Shown here: positions 53,190 to 64,000 of the stretch, one piece after another
Layout: each line of letters starts with the position of its first letter
Numbering within the stretch: position 1 is the first letter of the stretch
Assembly: GCA_010093685.1 (NCBI GenBank)
Contig: MU006241.1
Span: 620,001 to 684,000 of the forward strand
Reading direction: 5' to 3'
DNA: 64,000 nucleotides
DNA from: Ophiobolus disseminans
Lineage: Eukaryota > Ascomycota > Dothideomycetes > Pleosporales > Phaeosphaeriaceae
Notes under the pieces: model-generated
What the model was told of the DNA's origin: nothing
Database searches by the model: none
Seen by the model: the letters and a program-made list of their open reading frames with translations, nothing else
Made by a program: the position numbers and the translations under genes

Positions 53190-53600
53190 GGTTGATACTC
53201 AACAATGTGTAGTTAGGGAAGGTTGAGGTGATAGCAAGTGATGTAGAGTAGTAACGGGGAAGAAAATCGAAATGCCTATAAAGTATTGTGAGGGTTGATA
53301 TTACGAGCACAAGCACCTAGAGGTTTGGTTGTCGGACGCTTGATGATATGGTGCTTGCCACTTGCCTTGCGTGTGACGTGTGCCCACCAATCAAGGTACA
53401 AACACGACCTATCGCGCCCTTGCCGGGAATGCGCATCATATCAATTGGTCGCCATGAGGCTAAATTCGCGACAGGTGCTTGATCGATTCCTTTCGAGTCC
53501 TCGCTGCATTACGTCATATGCGAGCTACTTTGCCAAGGGCGCTAGCTCAGAAAGTGTAGCTTGAACCTCAGGCGATGCATGGAGGTCGCCAGACGCCTCG
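53190..53600. other. bidirectional promoter, coiled-coil protein and ThrRS genes
   Basis: A 411-bp region between divergent genes, no gene seen. Confidence 0.5.
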
Positions 53601-55232
53601 ATGCCACCATTGCGCCCGTTCGCGCACGCTTTAAGAGGTGTTACACGGATAGCATTGAGTCCTCGAGTCAGTCGCAATGGCTCACTTGTCATTGCTAGGA
53701 TCTGTTCGTGCTCCGCGCCCCAGCATTTACAGCATACGGTGACTGTCTCACCCAACTCGGCCGCCAATGCGCAGCTCAATCCCACAGTCACCGACCCTCC
53801 AACACCTCCTGTAGATCATCGGACGCTAGCCCAGGCCCACAGCCTCTTCATAACGTCTCCGTATAGTCCAGGATCGCCCCTCCTCCTACCCAATGGCGCA
53901 TATGTCTTCCAGAAGCTGCAGTCATTTTTGCGCGCTCAGTATCCGCAATTCGGCTTTCAAGAGGTCATCACACCTATCATATACAAAAAGTCGCTATGGG
54001 AAAAGTCAGGGCACTGGGACAACTATGCCAAGGACATGTTCAGTGTGCAAGGCAGAGGGGCGTCGGGGCAGACAGATAAGGCCCAGATCGGAGAGGATGA
54101 AGAGTTTGGACTCAAGCCAATGAACTGCCCAGGTCATTGTCTGCTATTCAGAGACGAGATCAAAAGCTACAGGGACCTACCAATACGGTATGCGGACTTT
54201 AGCGCTCTGCATCGAAACGAGGTTTCGGGGTCCTTGACAGGGTTGACCAGAGTTCGCCGGTTCCACCAAGACGATGCGCACATATTTTGCCGGCCAGATC
54301 AGATCCTGCCTGAGATTGAGCAGACATTGAAATTTGTTGGCATGGTATACAACACGTTTGGTCTTGGACCCTACAAACTGCTCTTGTCAACGCGACCAAA
54401 GGATAGCTTTATTGGCACCGTCGAAGAATGGGACCGCGCGGAGCAGCAGCTCTCCACAGCCTTGGACAATATTGGCAGCGAGTGGGCCATCAATGAAGGA
54501 GACGGTGCCTTTTATGGGCCCAAGATCGACATCATCTTGAAAGACGCAAATGGCAAGGAGCACCAGACTGCAACAATCCAGCTCGACTTCCAACTTCCGC
54601 AGCGCTTCGACCTGCAGTATCAGGCATCGCCGGAGGAGCTCGAAATAGGACCTCATATGTCAATGGATGTCGGTCTTGACCCTTCCCTTCGCCGTCCGGT
54701 TATCGTTCATCGCGCTATCTATGGCTCGATAGAACGCTTTATGGCTCTGTTGATCGAGCATTATGCCGGCAAATATCCCTTCTGGCTCTCACCTCGTCCT
54801 GCTATCGTTCTATCGCTCAACTCGGAACCGGAAGTTGTCGAACACGTTGCGCGTGTTCAATCTGTATTGTCGGGCTTGCAGCCTCACGATGCGCCAGCCG
54901 CTGTAGTCCCGGAGACTTCACCCCAGCCTTTGCCTCTGTCTACTATCCATCTACCTGTTGACACCGACACAAGCGATCGTTCACTCGGCAAAAAGATTGC
55001 CGAGGCTAGAGCCAAGAAGTACAACCACATCATCGTTGTTGGTTCGAAAGAGGTGGAGAGTGGTGGAATGAACTTGCAGATCACCAACCAGCCGAATGAG
55101 GATGCGACAGTTGATATACTAGAAGCCGCGATAAGACGAGAAGCATTGCCCGCTGGAAAGAAGAAAGGGACTAATCTTAGTCTTGAAGAAGCTAGAAAGT
55201 ACTTCGAGAACCTGGCGAATGCATACATGTAA
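53601..55232 (+). CDS. MST1: threonyl-tRNA synthetase, mitochondrial
   Basis: A single exon of 543 residues. The first about 45 residues are Arg/Ser/Leu-rich and almost free of acidic residues, a likely mitochondrial presequence. The class II core follows: motif 1 region FGFQEVITPIIYKKSLWEKSGHWDNY (about 117-142), MNCPGHCLLF (about 174) with the zinc-site Cys, motif 2 HRNEVSGSLTGLTRVRRFHQDDAHIFC (about 204-230), and motif 3 RPVIVHRAIYGSIERFMALLIEHY, then the anticodon-binding domain (KKIAEARAKKYNHIIVVGSKE). It charges tRNA-Thr. The absence of TGS and N2 editing domains and the short length match yeast-type mitochondrial ThrRS. The Ser/Pro/Thr-rich insert around 440-470 is unusual but harmless-looking. 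Confidence 0.93.
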   Translation: MPPLRPFAHALRGVTRIALSPRVSRNGSLVIARICSCSAPQHLQHTVTVSPNSAANAQLNPTVTDPPTPPVDHRTLAQAHSLFITSPYSPGSPLLLPNGAYVFQKLQSFLRAQYPQFGFQEVITPIIYKKSLWEKSGHWDNYAKDMFSVQGRGASGQTDKAQIGEDEEFGLKPMNCPGHCLLFRDEIKSYRDLPIRYADFSALHRNEVSGSLTGLTRVRRFHQDDAHIFCRPDQILPEIEQTLKFVGMVYNTFGLGPYKLLLSTRPKDSFIGTVEEWDRAEQQLSTALDNIGSEWAINEGDGAFYGPKIDIILKDANGKEHQTATIQLDFQLPQRFDLQYQASPEELEIGPHMSMDVGLDPSLRRPVIVHRAIYGSIERFMALLIEHYAGKYPFWLSPRPAIVLSLNSEPEVVEHVARVQSVLSGLQPHDAPAAVVPETSPQPLPLSTIHLPVDTDTSDRSLGKKIAEARAKKYNHIIVVGSKEVESGGMNLQITNQPNEDATVDILEAAIRREALPAGKKKGTNLSLEEARKYFENLANAYM

Positions 55233-56038
55233 GATAATGAAATACCGACAAATTCTACTCAGTACATCCCCTACTTCTGCTATCGTAGATCATGCTATAC
55301 ACTACCACACCTGCAGACTGTGCGCACTACTACTAGCTAGGTATATGTCTGGTTTCGTGTCTTTCGATTTACATACCATATACCTTCCCTCAGCACGCGA
55401 CCACTTTAAGCGCTTGTCTGCCTGTGAAGCTCTTCGCTTGTACAAATGAACCAGTCTTTCCTTGAACTGGCTCGAGGCCATGTGCGCGTCTCTAGCAGCG
55501 TTTGCACGAGGCTCGAGCACATGAACATGCTTTGGCAGCCCAGACGATCTCGCCCTCGCGCAATACTTGGCCGTCAAGCCATCAACGCCTCGCAAGGCTG
55601 GCGGCGGCTGAACCCTCAGCCACATCGCCCGAAGTGCTTTAGCGTGCCCCTGAGGCTGACCAACTTTTGGAGAGGCAATCAACCGTCGACATTCTCAGTC
55701 AAGGAGATCATTTGGTAATGTATTACGAAAGTCTGAAAACACAATAAAGTACTAAAAACTTGGTTTGTCACAGTAGACACTTTGTGCGTGCACCTTCTAG
55801 TAGGTTTTTAACCATGGCCTTTGCGAACTGAGAGACGCCGCGTGCGAAACTTATGCCACCGTTCAGCTCTCCGCAAACCTGGGTTTAGATTAAGATCATG
55901 CTAGCGATGCGGGTAAGGAGATCGTGTCCAAAACGAGCTTACTCCATCTGATTTAGATTGTAACAACTTACAAGCGAAGCGCCATTTCAGGTACAAGTGA
56001 CTGACAATAAAAATTGAACTCGCTCCTTTTGCCAGAAA
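55233..56038. other. intergenic, no gene recognised
   Basis: 3' flank of the ThrRS gene; short frames on both strands. The right end may be the upstream part of the decayed PAN-type gene, but no earlier module is readable. Confidence 0.45.
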
Positions 56039-57709
56039 TTGTCAGTCTTGTCTGGTGTCCCCATAAGAAGGAAGTGCATCGTTAGTCACTTCATTTTCTT
56101 GTCAATCAAGAAGCACATTGCTTCCTCTAGCCTGAGTCTGCCAAGCCTGGGTACCTCTACGCTTTCGCCTTCGTCTTCGTCTTCGTCCCCGGCAATGGTC
56201 TCCAGCACATCGATCATGAGCACAACATCGTAGTCTCCGTCTCCATCAGCCTCGGTATGCCCTTACACCCAGGATCCGACATGTACAGCTTTTACCGGAT
56301 CGTTCGCAAATGCTTGTCCTTCGAATGACAGACAATGCCGTGACGAGTTCACGTGAGTCTTTATATCAACAACTCATGAGGCACAAGCTAATGATCCCGC
56401 AGCGTGAGATGTTCCACGATCCAAGATGCTTTCTCGTTTCCCCTGATAAGCTTCACTCGCATCACGAGCGCAGATGAGTGTGTACTGTTATGTTCTCGAA
56501 ACCCAGATTTTCGTGCGGCTACATTATTTGATGATGTTCTTTTGGCGGTGTTTGCCGGCTATACGACACGGTTCGACTTACCAGCGGTTCCCCTGGTCAA
56601 TCTGTCTTCGTGAGAAACTGCCCGGTTTCCAACGGCGCAGTCGGATCTACAATGTCTAGCTCGAGCAGAGTTTCTAGTACTGTCTCAATAGCTACCTCGT
56701 CGTCTTCCGCAACCACGCCGACGTTAACGCCGACGCCGACTCCTACACCTGCGGCCTGCCTGTATCTGAACGATCCGACGTGCACGCCCTTTATCGTCAC
56801 CACTGAATCAATCTGCTCGTTAAGAAATAATCAATGCGCTCGTGGCTATAAGTAAGGAGCTGAGTTGTGAATCGGTAGTGAAAACCTGCTAATGCCGAGA
56901 ACAGGAAGCTATGTGATGTCACTCCCGGGCCTGATTCGACCGTAATTGGGACCCGCCGAGGTATCAACGCGATACTCTGACAGGCATTCTGTGGTCAGAT
57001 GGAGGCTTGTGTCGGAGTTTCCTTCCAAATGTCAACCCCGACGGAGGTTTCCGTGTGTCGCGCCTACGACGCGATTCCTAGCTACTCTATGACCGGAGAA
57101 ACCGATATTACTTTCCTGAGACTTTGCCAACAGCCTGACGGAACGTTCGCCTCCTCTAGCGCGATAGATAACTCTGTCGTTCTGTCGAGTACCCTTGCCA
57201 CGACGTCCACACAGTTCTGATTGGTGGTACTCTCTTCTTCGAGGCTGTCAAATACGCCTACACCCGCCGGTGCATCGTCCTCAGCCGTCTCTTCATCGTC
57301 GCCCACTACGTCTGTCTCTCCTTCTGCCACGCCGTCCGTCTCTCCGCCCATGTGTCCTCCGTGTGAGCCACATACTGAACCACTCGCAAATAGTTGCCCA
57401 GCTAGTGGAAACAAATGTATCAACGGATACCGCATCAAATGCCAGTCGATCCCAGAAGGAAGCAACAGTATTGGGGGTGCATTCAGAACTGAGACAGCAG
57501 AGGATTGTATCCGAGCATGCTCGGCCAACGTAGATTGCGTTGCGGCCATTCATGGAGCAGATCAGCCGGGCTTGTGCCAACTCCTCGCCACATTCGCCGT
57601 TCCTTTTAGCCCTTTGCGGGTCCCTACCAATACCTACCTCCGGGAGTGCGATAACGGGCCAAAGACTCCCATCAGCAGCAGCGTTGCTCCCAGTTCTTCT
57701 TCGATGTGA
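56039..57709 (+). pseudogene. PAN/Apple-repeat, Ser/Thr-rich surface protein gene, decayed
   Basis: Three modules of the same plan are readable: a Ser/Thr/Pro linker, a Cys-rich motif of the type CPYTQDPTCTAF or CLYLNDPTCTPF with a later NDRQC or NNQC, then a PAN-like half (DECVLLCSRNPDF; ACVGVSFQ; EDCIRACSANVDCVAAIHG, CQLL, NTYLRECDNG). Canonical introns remain after GACGAGTTCAC and GGCTATAA. The frame is broken by TAG at 56231..56233, a one-base register change near 56590 (LVNLSS versus QSVFVRNCPV), TGA at 56978..56980 and TGA at 57218..57220. Neither a signal peptide nor an end module is found, so the termini are uncertain. The last codons run into a GTGAGT donor, hinting at a lost 3' exon. 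It was probably a secreted or wall-linked carbohydrate- or protein-binding protein. Confidence 0.72.
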
Positions 57710-57893
57710 GTTCGTCCTGGCTTAACGTGATGCTTGGGACGAGAGGTGTTCCAGAGTATGGCACTGTTTCGTTGTGGAAATATGAGAGGTGATTTGGTAG
57801 TTGTTAATGCATCAAGCTGCAACTCACCAGCAATGGATAACTGCAGACGGAAGAAGTTTCTTGTATCGTCGAGCACCATCCTCTTATTTCCTT

Positions 57894-59558
57894 CTAGTAC
57901 ACGTAGATGAAGTCCTCGTTCGACATATCCGTCAAGTCACTGAACCCATTGTCCCTCTCAGGTGCACTAGCCTCTTGTCCCTCCTCCAACTCCATGCCTT
58001 TACCCTGTGTCATCTCCGTTTTCTTCAACATGCTCTCATCAATCCGGACAGCCGACTTGCCCAGCTCCTCTCTACGCTTAGCGTGACGTTTGTTGAGCAG
58101 CGCGAGGTACATTGGGATCAACAGAGCGATAATGGCTACGAGGACAAACATGGCTAGATTGGCGATCAGCCCAGGGCGATAAAGAGGTGCGTCGTCCACG
58201 GAGTAGAGCAGCGGTCCGATAACATTGCCAGTGCACATACCCACGAACACCATGGCGGATGTGCATTTCTTTTTCGTGTCGCCGGCTGTATTCTGGACAT
58301 GCCAGGTATAGATGATGGGGGTAATAGCCGCTAAACACGATACCAGGTAGTAGCCAAATAACAGCACGCCCTTCTGTTTCCGGGGAACAGTCAACATCAT
58401 AATTATGCCAATGGTGGGGAGCACAGCGACGCATACAATTGCCACGCCCTTGCGCTTAAAGCGTGTAGCACCCCAGCTAGAGCCGAGAATTACGACGACT
58501 TGAATGGCGCCAAAGGGGATGTTGAAGAGAATGGATTGAAAGTTCGTGTAGCCGAAGTCCTTGATGATCAGGTTGCCGAAGGTGGAGATGCCGCCACTTG
58601 CGATACTACAAAACTTGTCAGCGTTTCATGTTTCGCAGCCATTAGAAGTAGAGCTAGAGGTTCACCTAATTGCGATAATTGCAACGAACCAACACCAAGT
58701 CTTAAAATCTAGGAATGTCTCCCACACTTGTTCCCACTTCCATACGCCAGACTGGACGCCCATCTGGTTCGCCCTAAGTCGCTCGGTTGCGATGTATCTC
58801 TCGCGTTCAGTCAGGTATTTCGCTGACATGGGCGAATCGGGCATGAAGACCAAGATGACAAAGGCATATACCACGGTCAAGAGACCGCAGAATAAGAAAA
58901 TGATCTGGTACTTGTACATCGCGTCACTGTCGATGTGTCCAAGGCCGTAGGTGAAGAGCGACCCAACAATAAAGGTGACACCGTTCATGGCATTCCAATA
59001 CGCCGTACGCAGTGTCTGTTCAGATCGACGCCACCACATTGTCGTTGTAGCGACGCATGCGGGCGCGATCATGGCTTCGAAGCTACCCAACACGAAGCGC
59101 ATTCCGAGCAGAGAGGGAAAGTTGGTACAAGCACTCATGATGGCGAGGCTACTGCCCCACAGCAGAATGGCGCTAGCGATAACTTTTCCAGTCGGTAACT
59201 TTACAAGCAAAAACGCAGCCAGTGGTTGCATGACCAGCTGGGCGAGATATAGGATTGAACCGAGCCATGAGTATTGCTTGCCAACCAATCTGGCGTCTTT
59301 CTGGAGGCCGAAGATGGAGACGTAGGATAGACTGGACTTGTCGAGTTGTTGGAAAAAGTATGCGCCGAGAAGGAGTGGGAGGACGCGAAGATCGATCCGC
59401 CTTAGCACTGCTCGTTCTTCTTCGTACGTAAAGGAAGTGTTCTCGATATGGGCGTTGGCAAGGAATTTGGCCGCTGCATCGACTTTTTGGGGACCAGCTG
59501 TGTGTGACATTTGCTCCATATGCGTGATAGCATCTTTGTTATCGTTAGTTGTAGCCAT
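57894..59558 (-). CDS. MFS permease, Dal5/allantoate (ACS) family
   Basis: Exons 58666..59558 and 57894..58605 (60-nt intron, branch GCTGACA, acceptor TTGTAG, phase 2) give 534 residues. The start is the first ATG (MATTNDNKDAI); the frame is open upstream only from GTG. The layout is a cytosolic leader, RRIDLRVLPLLLGAYFFQQLDKSSLSYVSIFGLQKD (helix 1 with the family's D-K-S/L-x-Y pattern), about 12 helices, a central loop with MPDSPMSAKYLTERERYIATERLR, the signature of the Dal5/anion:cation symporter group, and an acidic cytosolic tail. Relatives import allantoate, nicotinate, pantothenate and similar organic anions; the substrate here is unknown. It diverges from a dehydrogenase gene, suggesting shared control. 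Confidence 0.9.
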
Positions 59559-60110
59559 TACCGCGGAGGACGAGTGTTGTAAGTCGCTGACGTCTCCCCC
59601 AATAGGGCCTACCACTCTTTATCAACAACATCTCCATGTCCGGAACTCTGTTACCGAGTAGTTGGGAATTCAACCTGACGGTCGAGCCACACGGCCACAT
59701 GGTCTCTCTCGTAATTGCATTCGGCTACACAGGATGAATGGAAACCTCCACCTATGACTGCTCATCTATCTTGCATATCCTGCGCGATCATCCCATCAGG
59801 ATGCGTTATGGGCAAGGTTTTCTTCCCCGCATGCGAGTGCCCAACGGTCGAATCCTCGGTTGCACTCATCCAGAGGATGCAGTTGGATTCGGCATCTCCC
59901 CATGGGGGTGGGGCAGTTGCATCAGACCGGTGGGTAAAGGAAGGATCGACGTGGTGGTGCTGATGCGTCGGCACACTTTACTCCGAATGCCGGTAAGCGG
60001 AACATTAACTATGCCGATGCCACCCCATGGTGGGATGTTTCCTATCCTATATGTGAGGCGACCTGGGCATCCTGATTCAACGACACGATCACCAGAAGCG
60101 TACCGAAACT
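59559..60110. other. bidirectional promoter, permease and dehydrogenase genes
   Basis: A 552-bp divergent region. The several GGGG/CCCC-rich blocks (for example CCCCATGGGGGTGGGG near 59900) could be zinc-finger regulator sites. No gene is seen. Confidence 0.5.
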
Positions 60111-61412
60111 ATGGCAGAAACCTTGAAACAAAAAAAGTACGCCCTGATTGGGACGGGTGGTCGTTCTTCATTCTTCTATTCCGCAATCGCGACGACATAC
60201 AAGGCCACGTCGGTCATTGTAGCGCTATGCGACACCAACCAAACGCGTCTCGACTTCGCAAACTCACAACTGCAATCTCTCGGTCATGCTTTGGTTCCCA
60301 CCTACAAAGCGAAGGATTTTGATCGGATGATCGAGGAAACCAAGCCAGATGAAGTCATCGTCACCACGATCGATCGAACACACAACACCTATATTGTCCG
60401 TGCCCTTGAACTAGGCTGCAACGTCGTCACTGAGAAGCCTATGACCATCGATGCGCCGCGGTGCAGAGAGATCTTTGATGCAGTTGAGCGGACAGGGCGG
60501 AAGGTTCGAGTGACCTTCAACTACCGCTACGCGCCACACAACACCAAGGTGTGGGAAATTCTGAGATCCGGTGCCATCGGAGAAGTGACCAGCATACACT
60601 TCGAATGGATGCTCAACACATCGCATGGAGCAGATTACTTCCGACGTTGGCACCGAGACAAGCGCAACAACGGTGGCCTGCTAGTCCACAAGTCAACGCA
60701 CCACTTCGATTTAGTGAACTTCTGGTTGAACTCGCGGCCATCAACGGTATATGCGCAAGGCGATCTGAAGTTTTATGGTCGCGAAAATGCCGAGAAGCGT
60801 GGCGTCACCGAATTCTACACGCGTGCGCATGGCAGCGATGTAGCGAAGAAAGATCCCTTCGCGCTACATTTGAAAGACAATGACAAATTGAAGAAGATGT
60901 ACCTAGACGCTGAGCACGAAGACGCATACTACCGCGACCAGTCAGTGTTCGGCGACGGAATCAGCATCGAAGACACCATGAACCTGCTCGTACGGTACGA
61001 GAACGGCGCGGTGCTAACTTACAGTCTGACTGCCTACGCACCATGGGAGGGTTTCCGTGTCAGCTTCAATGGCACCGGTGGACGTCTCGAAGTCGAAGTT
61101 GTGGAGAACAGCTACGTGAACAGCGGGGGCGATCAATCACTAGAAGGCTCGCTCGAGACTCGGAGCATCACATTGCGCAAACTTTTCGAGAAGCCACAGG
61201 ACGTCGAGATACCAGACAGTGTCGGTGCACACGGTGGCGGTGACGAAGTTTTGCTAGCGGATCTGTTCGGTGAAAGAGGGGCGGAAATCAACCAGGACAT
61301 GCGAGCGGCGAGTCACATTGACGGTGCGTTGTCGATACTGACTGGAATCTGTGCAAATAAGTCGATTGCTACGGGGCAGGTTGTGAAGGTTAGCGATGTT
61401 TTTGTAGTCTAA
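60111..61412 (+). CDS. Gfo/Idh/MocA family oxidoreductase
   Basis: A single exon of 433 residues. The N-terminal Rossmann domain has YALIGTGGRSSF (about 10-21) for NAD(P) and VVTEKPMTID (about 105-114) with the conserved Glu-Lys-Pro lysine of the active site. The C-terminal half is the family's beta-sheet domain, with NNGGLLVHKSTHHFDLVNFWL carrying the substrate-side His/Asp positions. Such enzymes oxidise sugars, inositols and related polyols or act on uronates. At 433 residues it is longer than bacterial members (about 350) because of an insert around 220-285. The divergent permease suggests import and oxidation of one substrate; that pairing is inference. Confidence 0.9.
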   Translation: MAETLKQKKYALIGTGGRSSFFYSAIATTYKATSVIVALCDTNQTRLDFANSQLQSLGHALVPTYKAKDFDRMIEETKPDEVIVTTIDRTHNTYIVRALELGCNVVTEKPMTIDAPRCREIFDAVERTGRKVRVTFNYRYAPHNTKVWEILRSGAIGEVTSIHFEWMLNTSHGADYFRRWHRDKRNNGGLLVHKSTHHFDLVNFWLNSRPSTVYAQGDLKFYGRENAEKRGVTEFYTRAHGSDVAKKDPFALHLKDNDKLKKMYLDAEHEDAYYRDQSVFGDGISIEDTMNLLVRYENGAVLTYSLTAYAPWEGFRVSFNGTGGRLEVEVVENSYVNSGGDQSLEGSLETRSITLRKLFEKPQDVEIPDSVGAHGGGDEVLLADLFGERGAEINQDMRAASHIDGALSILTGICANKSIATGQVVKVSDVFVV

Positions 61413-62479
61413 ATAACTTTCTATAGATGAACATACCAGATCAGACAATCAAAGTCGCTTGATACAAATATTGTGCTTTCGATAGCACGTGCAACTCATA
61501 GTGGAATCAATCGCATACAAATTTTTAATCACTCAAATTGCATGAGACCAATCATCGGCTACACTAAAGCCAGCTGCACTCGCTCACTTGCTGCTGCTAC
61601 AGTGAAAGTACCAAGCCATTTGCCCATGTTGTTAGTTCCAGCGTGCTTTGAGATGTTTCTATTTGAGGATGCGATCGCGGTGGAAATGGAGTCCACTGCC
61701 TTGAGGATCGAGGAGGAAGGATCGGTCATGCTGCAGGTGCTCTCCACTCCGTTTTTACCACAACCTTGGGAGCGCAGTAAGAGAACGCCATCAATTTACT
61801 CAAGAGAGCTCGCCTAATACATCATTAGAAATAGAATACTCAATTAGAGAGACTACACCTGCAGCTCGTCGAAGATAATAAGATTGGCTTGAGTGGCGCA
61901 CAGTTGTGGACACTATCATGACTCGCAGGATTCGAATTGTGGGGTCGAGTGACGACGATTGGTTGACCTCACGCTGAGTAACCACATCCAAGGGCAAGTC
62001 ATCAACGATTGCTGCACCTCGCTTCTATTTTCATCATCATGCAGCTTGCATGCGATCAAGCAATGCCAGATTCGAAGAACAGACTGCACTCAACCAGCTT
62101 CTCGAAGCTCGGCACCTGCAACGGCGGTATTGTGGGTTCGGTACAGCTTGAAGGCTTAGTTTCATCGTCTAAGTAAAGTCAGAAGCCAACCGGAGTGGTA
62201 TTTCGGGCAGCCTTTGTGGGAATCTCCGTAGCAATAACTGCGGTAAGAGGTTGCTGTGGCGGATTTCATGGCCCTCGTGTTGATAACAAGCGGTCTACTG
62301 TGGGAACCAACCGACGCCAGATTTTGGGGCCCAAACGGACATCGAGTATTCTGCAGATAGATAAAGTGCGCGCGCTCCTTCTTGATTAGCATAGTTGGGA
62401 TCTATACTGCAAGAAACGTTCATCCATACTTAGTCACGGAACCCCTAGTACCATCGAGGCAACTTATCGTACCGCAGCA
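61413..62479. other. intergenic, no gene recognised
   Basis: Short frames on both strands without domains. A TTCGAATCC string on the minus strand near 61935 resembles a tRNA B-box, but the flanks form no T-stem, so no tRNA is called. Confidence 0.45.
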
Positions 62480-63614
62480 ATGGCACTAGTCAAGATTCAA
62501 GTACAAAATAGCATGACTCCCAATCAACTGTTGTCAGTCTTCTCAAGCAACATTCTTTGCTTCGCCAATCGAGCTAATATGGGCTACAGTGTCTTGATTG
62601 CAGCGGCGGCTATTGCCATTTGGTCCACTGTATCCTTGACCATTCGCATCCTCACAGTACTAAAACGTCGCTCCGGCCTGTACTTTTATTCCTTGATCGT
62701 AGCCTCATGGGGCATAGCCATCCGGCAAATCGGCATTCTGACAATATATCTCGCTCCGAATTGTCCTTGGGTTGTTCGGCGAATGCTGGTAGAGACAGGA
62801 TGGGTGGCCATGGTATCCGGTTTCTCCGTTGTACTGGTACGCAGCTTCTGTGTAATTTCGGGCTTAATGCTAACATGTCAACAGTATAGTCGACTTAGCA
62901 TCGTCCTCCATAGCCAAAGCACGAGACGCGCGGTGCTTGCGATGATTCTCTTCAACGGAATTGTTTGGCATCCACTAGTGATCACAATCAACGCTGGGAT
63001 TAGATATTTGAAGAACACCGAACAGACAGATCGTAAGTTTTTATCCGCACATATCGCAACGATTGGGATCATGACTAACGCGCTCAGGGATACCGGCGTG
63101 GCAAAGGGTTCATGACCCCATCGAAAAGATCCAAATCATCATGTTCTCCGCGCAAGAAATCGCAATATCCTTCTTCTACGTACGCGCCGCGTACCGATAC
63201 ATCCACAGTGGGTTCGCAAAGAAGGATAAAGTACGAGGGGCAATGTGCCTCCTTATACTTGTCCAGATCGTTATCATTTCCTTAGATGTGACAATCGTTT
63301 CGTTAAACCTTTTGGGGTATTTGAGGTTGAAGACGTTCATACACAGCTTTGTGTATGTTGTGAAGCTGGAGTTGGAATTTGTAACGCTCAACCAACTTGT
63401 TGAGTTCAGCAAATTAGGGATGACGGGTGCTTTGTCGTGGAACACAACAGCGGTGGATGCGAGCACAAGGGGTGCGGGTGATGACCCGAAGACTAAGACT
63501 GGAATTGTTGTCCATCAGCGGGACTCGGGCGTGGATTTGGAGCCTTGTGCGTCGAATACTTCGTGGGGCACGATCGATTTCATCACCAAGCCTGAACACT
63601 TAGATTTGAGATGA
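62480..63614 (+). CDS. DUF7703 integral membrane protein
   Basis: Exons 62480..62836, 62885..63032 and 63088..63614 give 343 residues. The first intron (48 nt, GTACGC, branch GCTAACA, CAACAG) is a multiple of three and leaves the frame open; removing it restores SGFSVVLYSRLSIVL, the conserved family segment. The second intron (55 nt, GTAAGT, branch GACTAAC) restores VHDPIEKIQIIMFSAQEIAISFFYV. Seven membrane helices are expected, with an outside N-terminus and a cytosolic tail rich in Thr/Asp/Gly. The layout resembles fungal seven-helix families of unknown function (DUF7703). Receptor-like activity is conceivable but unproven. The first ATG is used; a Met 33 residues on, just before helix 1, is an alternative start. 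Confidence 0.84.
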
Positions 63615-64000
63615 CGCGGTATCTTTGCGAGCTGATTCCATAGGTGCATAGGCGCAAGCCGTAGCGGTGAGGTCAATAATTCTACAAACGAGTTTTTAAA
63701 ACATTTATGAATGCTCTGGTCTGCGTGAGATCACACCCTAACTCCCACTTTGAAAATCAAAATTATAACAGCCACATTGGTCGGTTCTTTTCACGTGTAA
63801 CAAAGATTACGGGGCGTACTTCTGACCCACTCACGGCCTATGCATGTTTCGAGACGTTTCGAGGGGTTTGAGAGATGATCGATAGACTTGCGTTGCGACG
63901 AAGGGTGCAATCTTTGGCCACAATCGAAGAGGCAATTTGAACAGTACTCGAAGTTCTCGGCTCCACCATTGAGCCTTCTCTTGGTAAGTCGGGAAAGCCG
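63615..64000. other. intergenic to window end
   Basis: 3' flank of the DUF7703 gene. Nothing is recognised before the window ends. Confidence 0.4.

Noticed and set aside
61925..61960. tRNA-like B-box (TTCGAATCC) on the minus strand
   Set aside because: The flanking bases do not form a T-stem and no A-box or acceptor stem is found.

Overview
The window looks like nuclear DNA of a filamentous ascomycete, most likely a Dothideomycete. Genes sit on both strands. Most introns are 46-61 nt with GTRNGT donors, CTAAC-type branch points and YAG acceptors. The families are typical of such fungi: 2EXR/F-box-like proteins, BTB proteins, DUF1479, DUF7357, DUF7703, DUF8021, RTA1-like and fungal MFS permeases. 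No tRNA, rRNA, CRISPR array or intact transposon was found. The splice models below were built by hand; every intact multi-exon model joins in frame.

Left arm (1-24 kb): a bZIP regulator behind a gene-poor 4-kb stretch; an intracellular GH1 beta-glucosidase; a DUF1479 oxygenase-like protein; two 2EXR/F-box-like proteins; a small helical protein; a kelch protein; a DUF7357 protein whose two ends resemble coilin; a stand-alone MetE-like zinc methyltransferase-fold protein; and an MCT-type MFS transporter.

Middle (24-43 kb): a region of gene birth and decay. The 5' half of a cytochrome P450 is joined in the same frame to the 3' half of a 2EXR gene, which looks like an old deletion junction. A BTB gene with three frameshifts lies nearby. 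Three BTB genes with open reading frames share the region, one with an acidic 27-bp minisatellite tail and one spliced to CCHC zinc knuckles. An RTA1-like membrane protein, a secreted DUF8021 protein, complex I subunit NDUFB8 and the chromatin remodeller SWR1 are interspersed.

Right arm (43-64 kb): a Munc13-like C2 protein for secretion, an INO4-type bHLH factor, an HPM1-like methyltransferase, a conserved one-pass coiled-coil protein, mitochondrial threonyl-tRNA synthetase, a decayed PAN/Apple-repeat surface protein, a divergent pair made of a Dal5-type permease and a Gfo/Idh/MocA dehydrogenase (a plausible uptake-plus-oxidation unit), and a seven-helix DUF7703 protein.

The housekeeping genes (SWR1, NDUFB8, Munc13-like, ThrRS, HPM1-like) look intact. 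The unusual content lies in the BTB, 2EXR, P450 and PAN loci.
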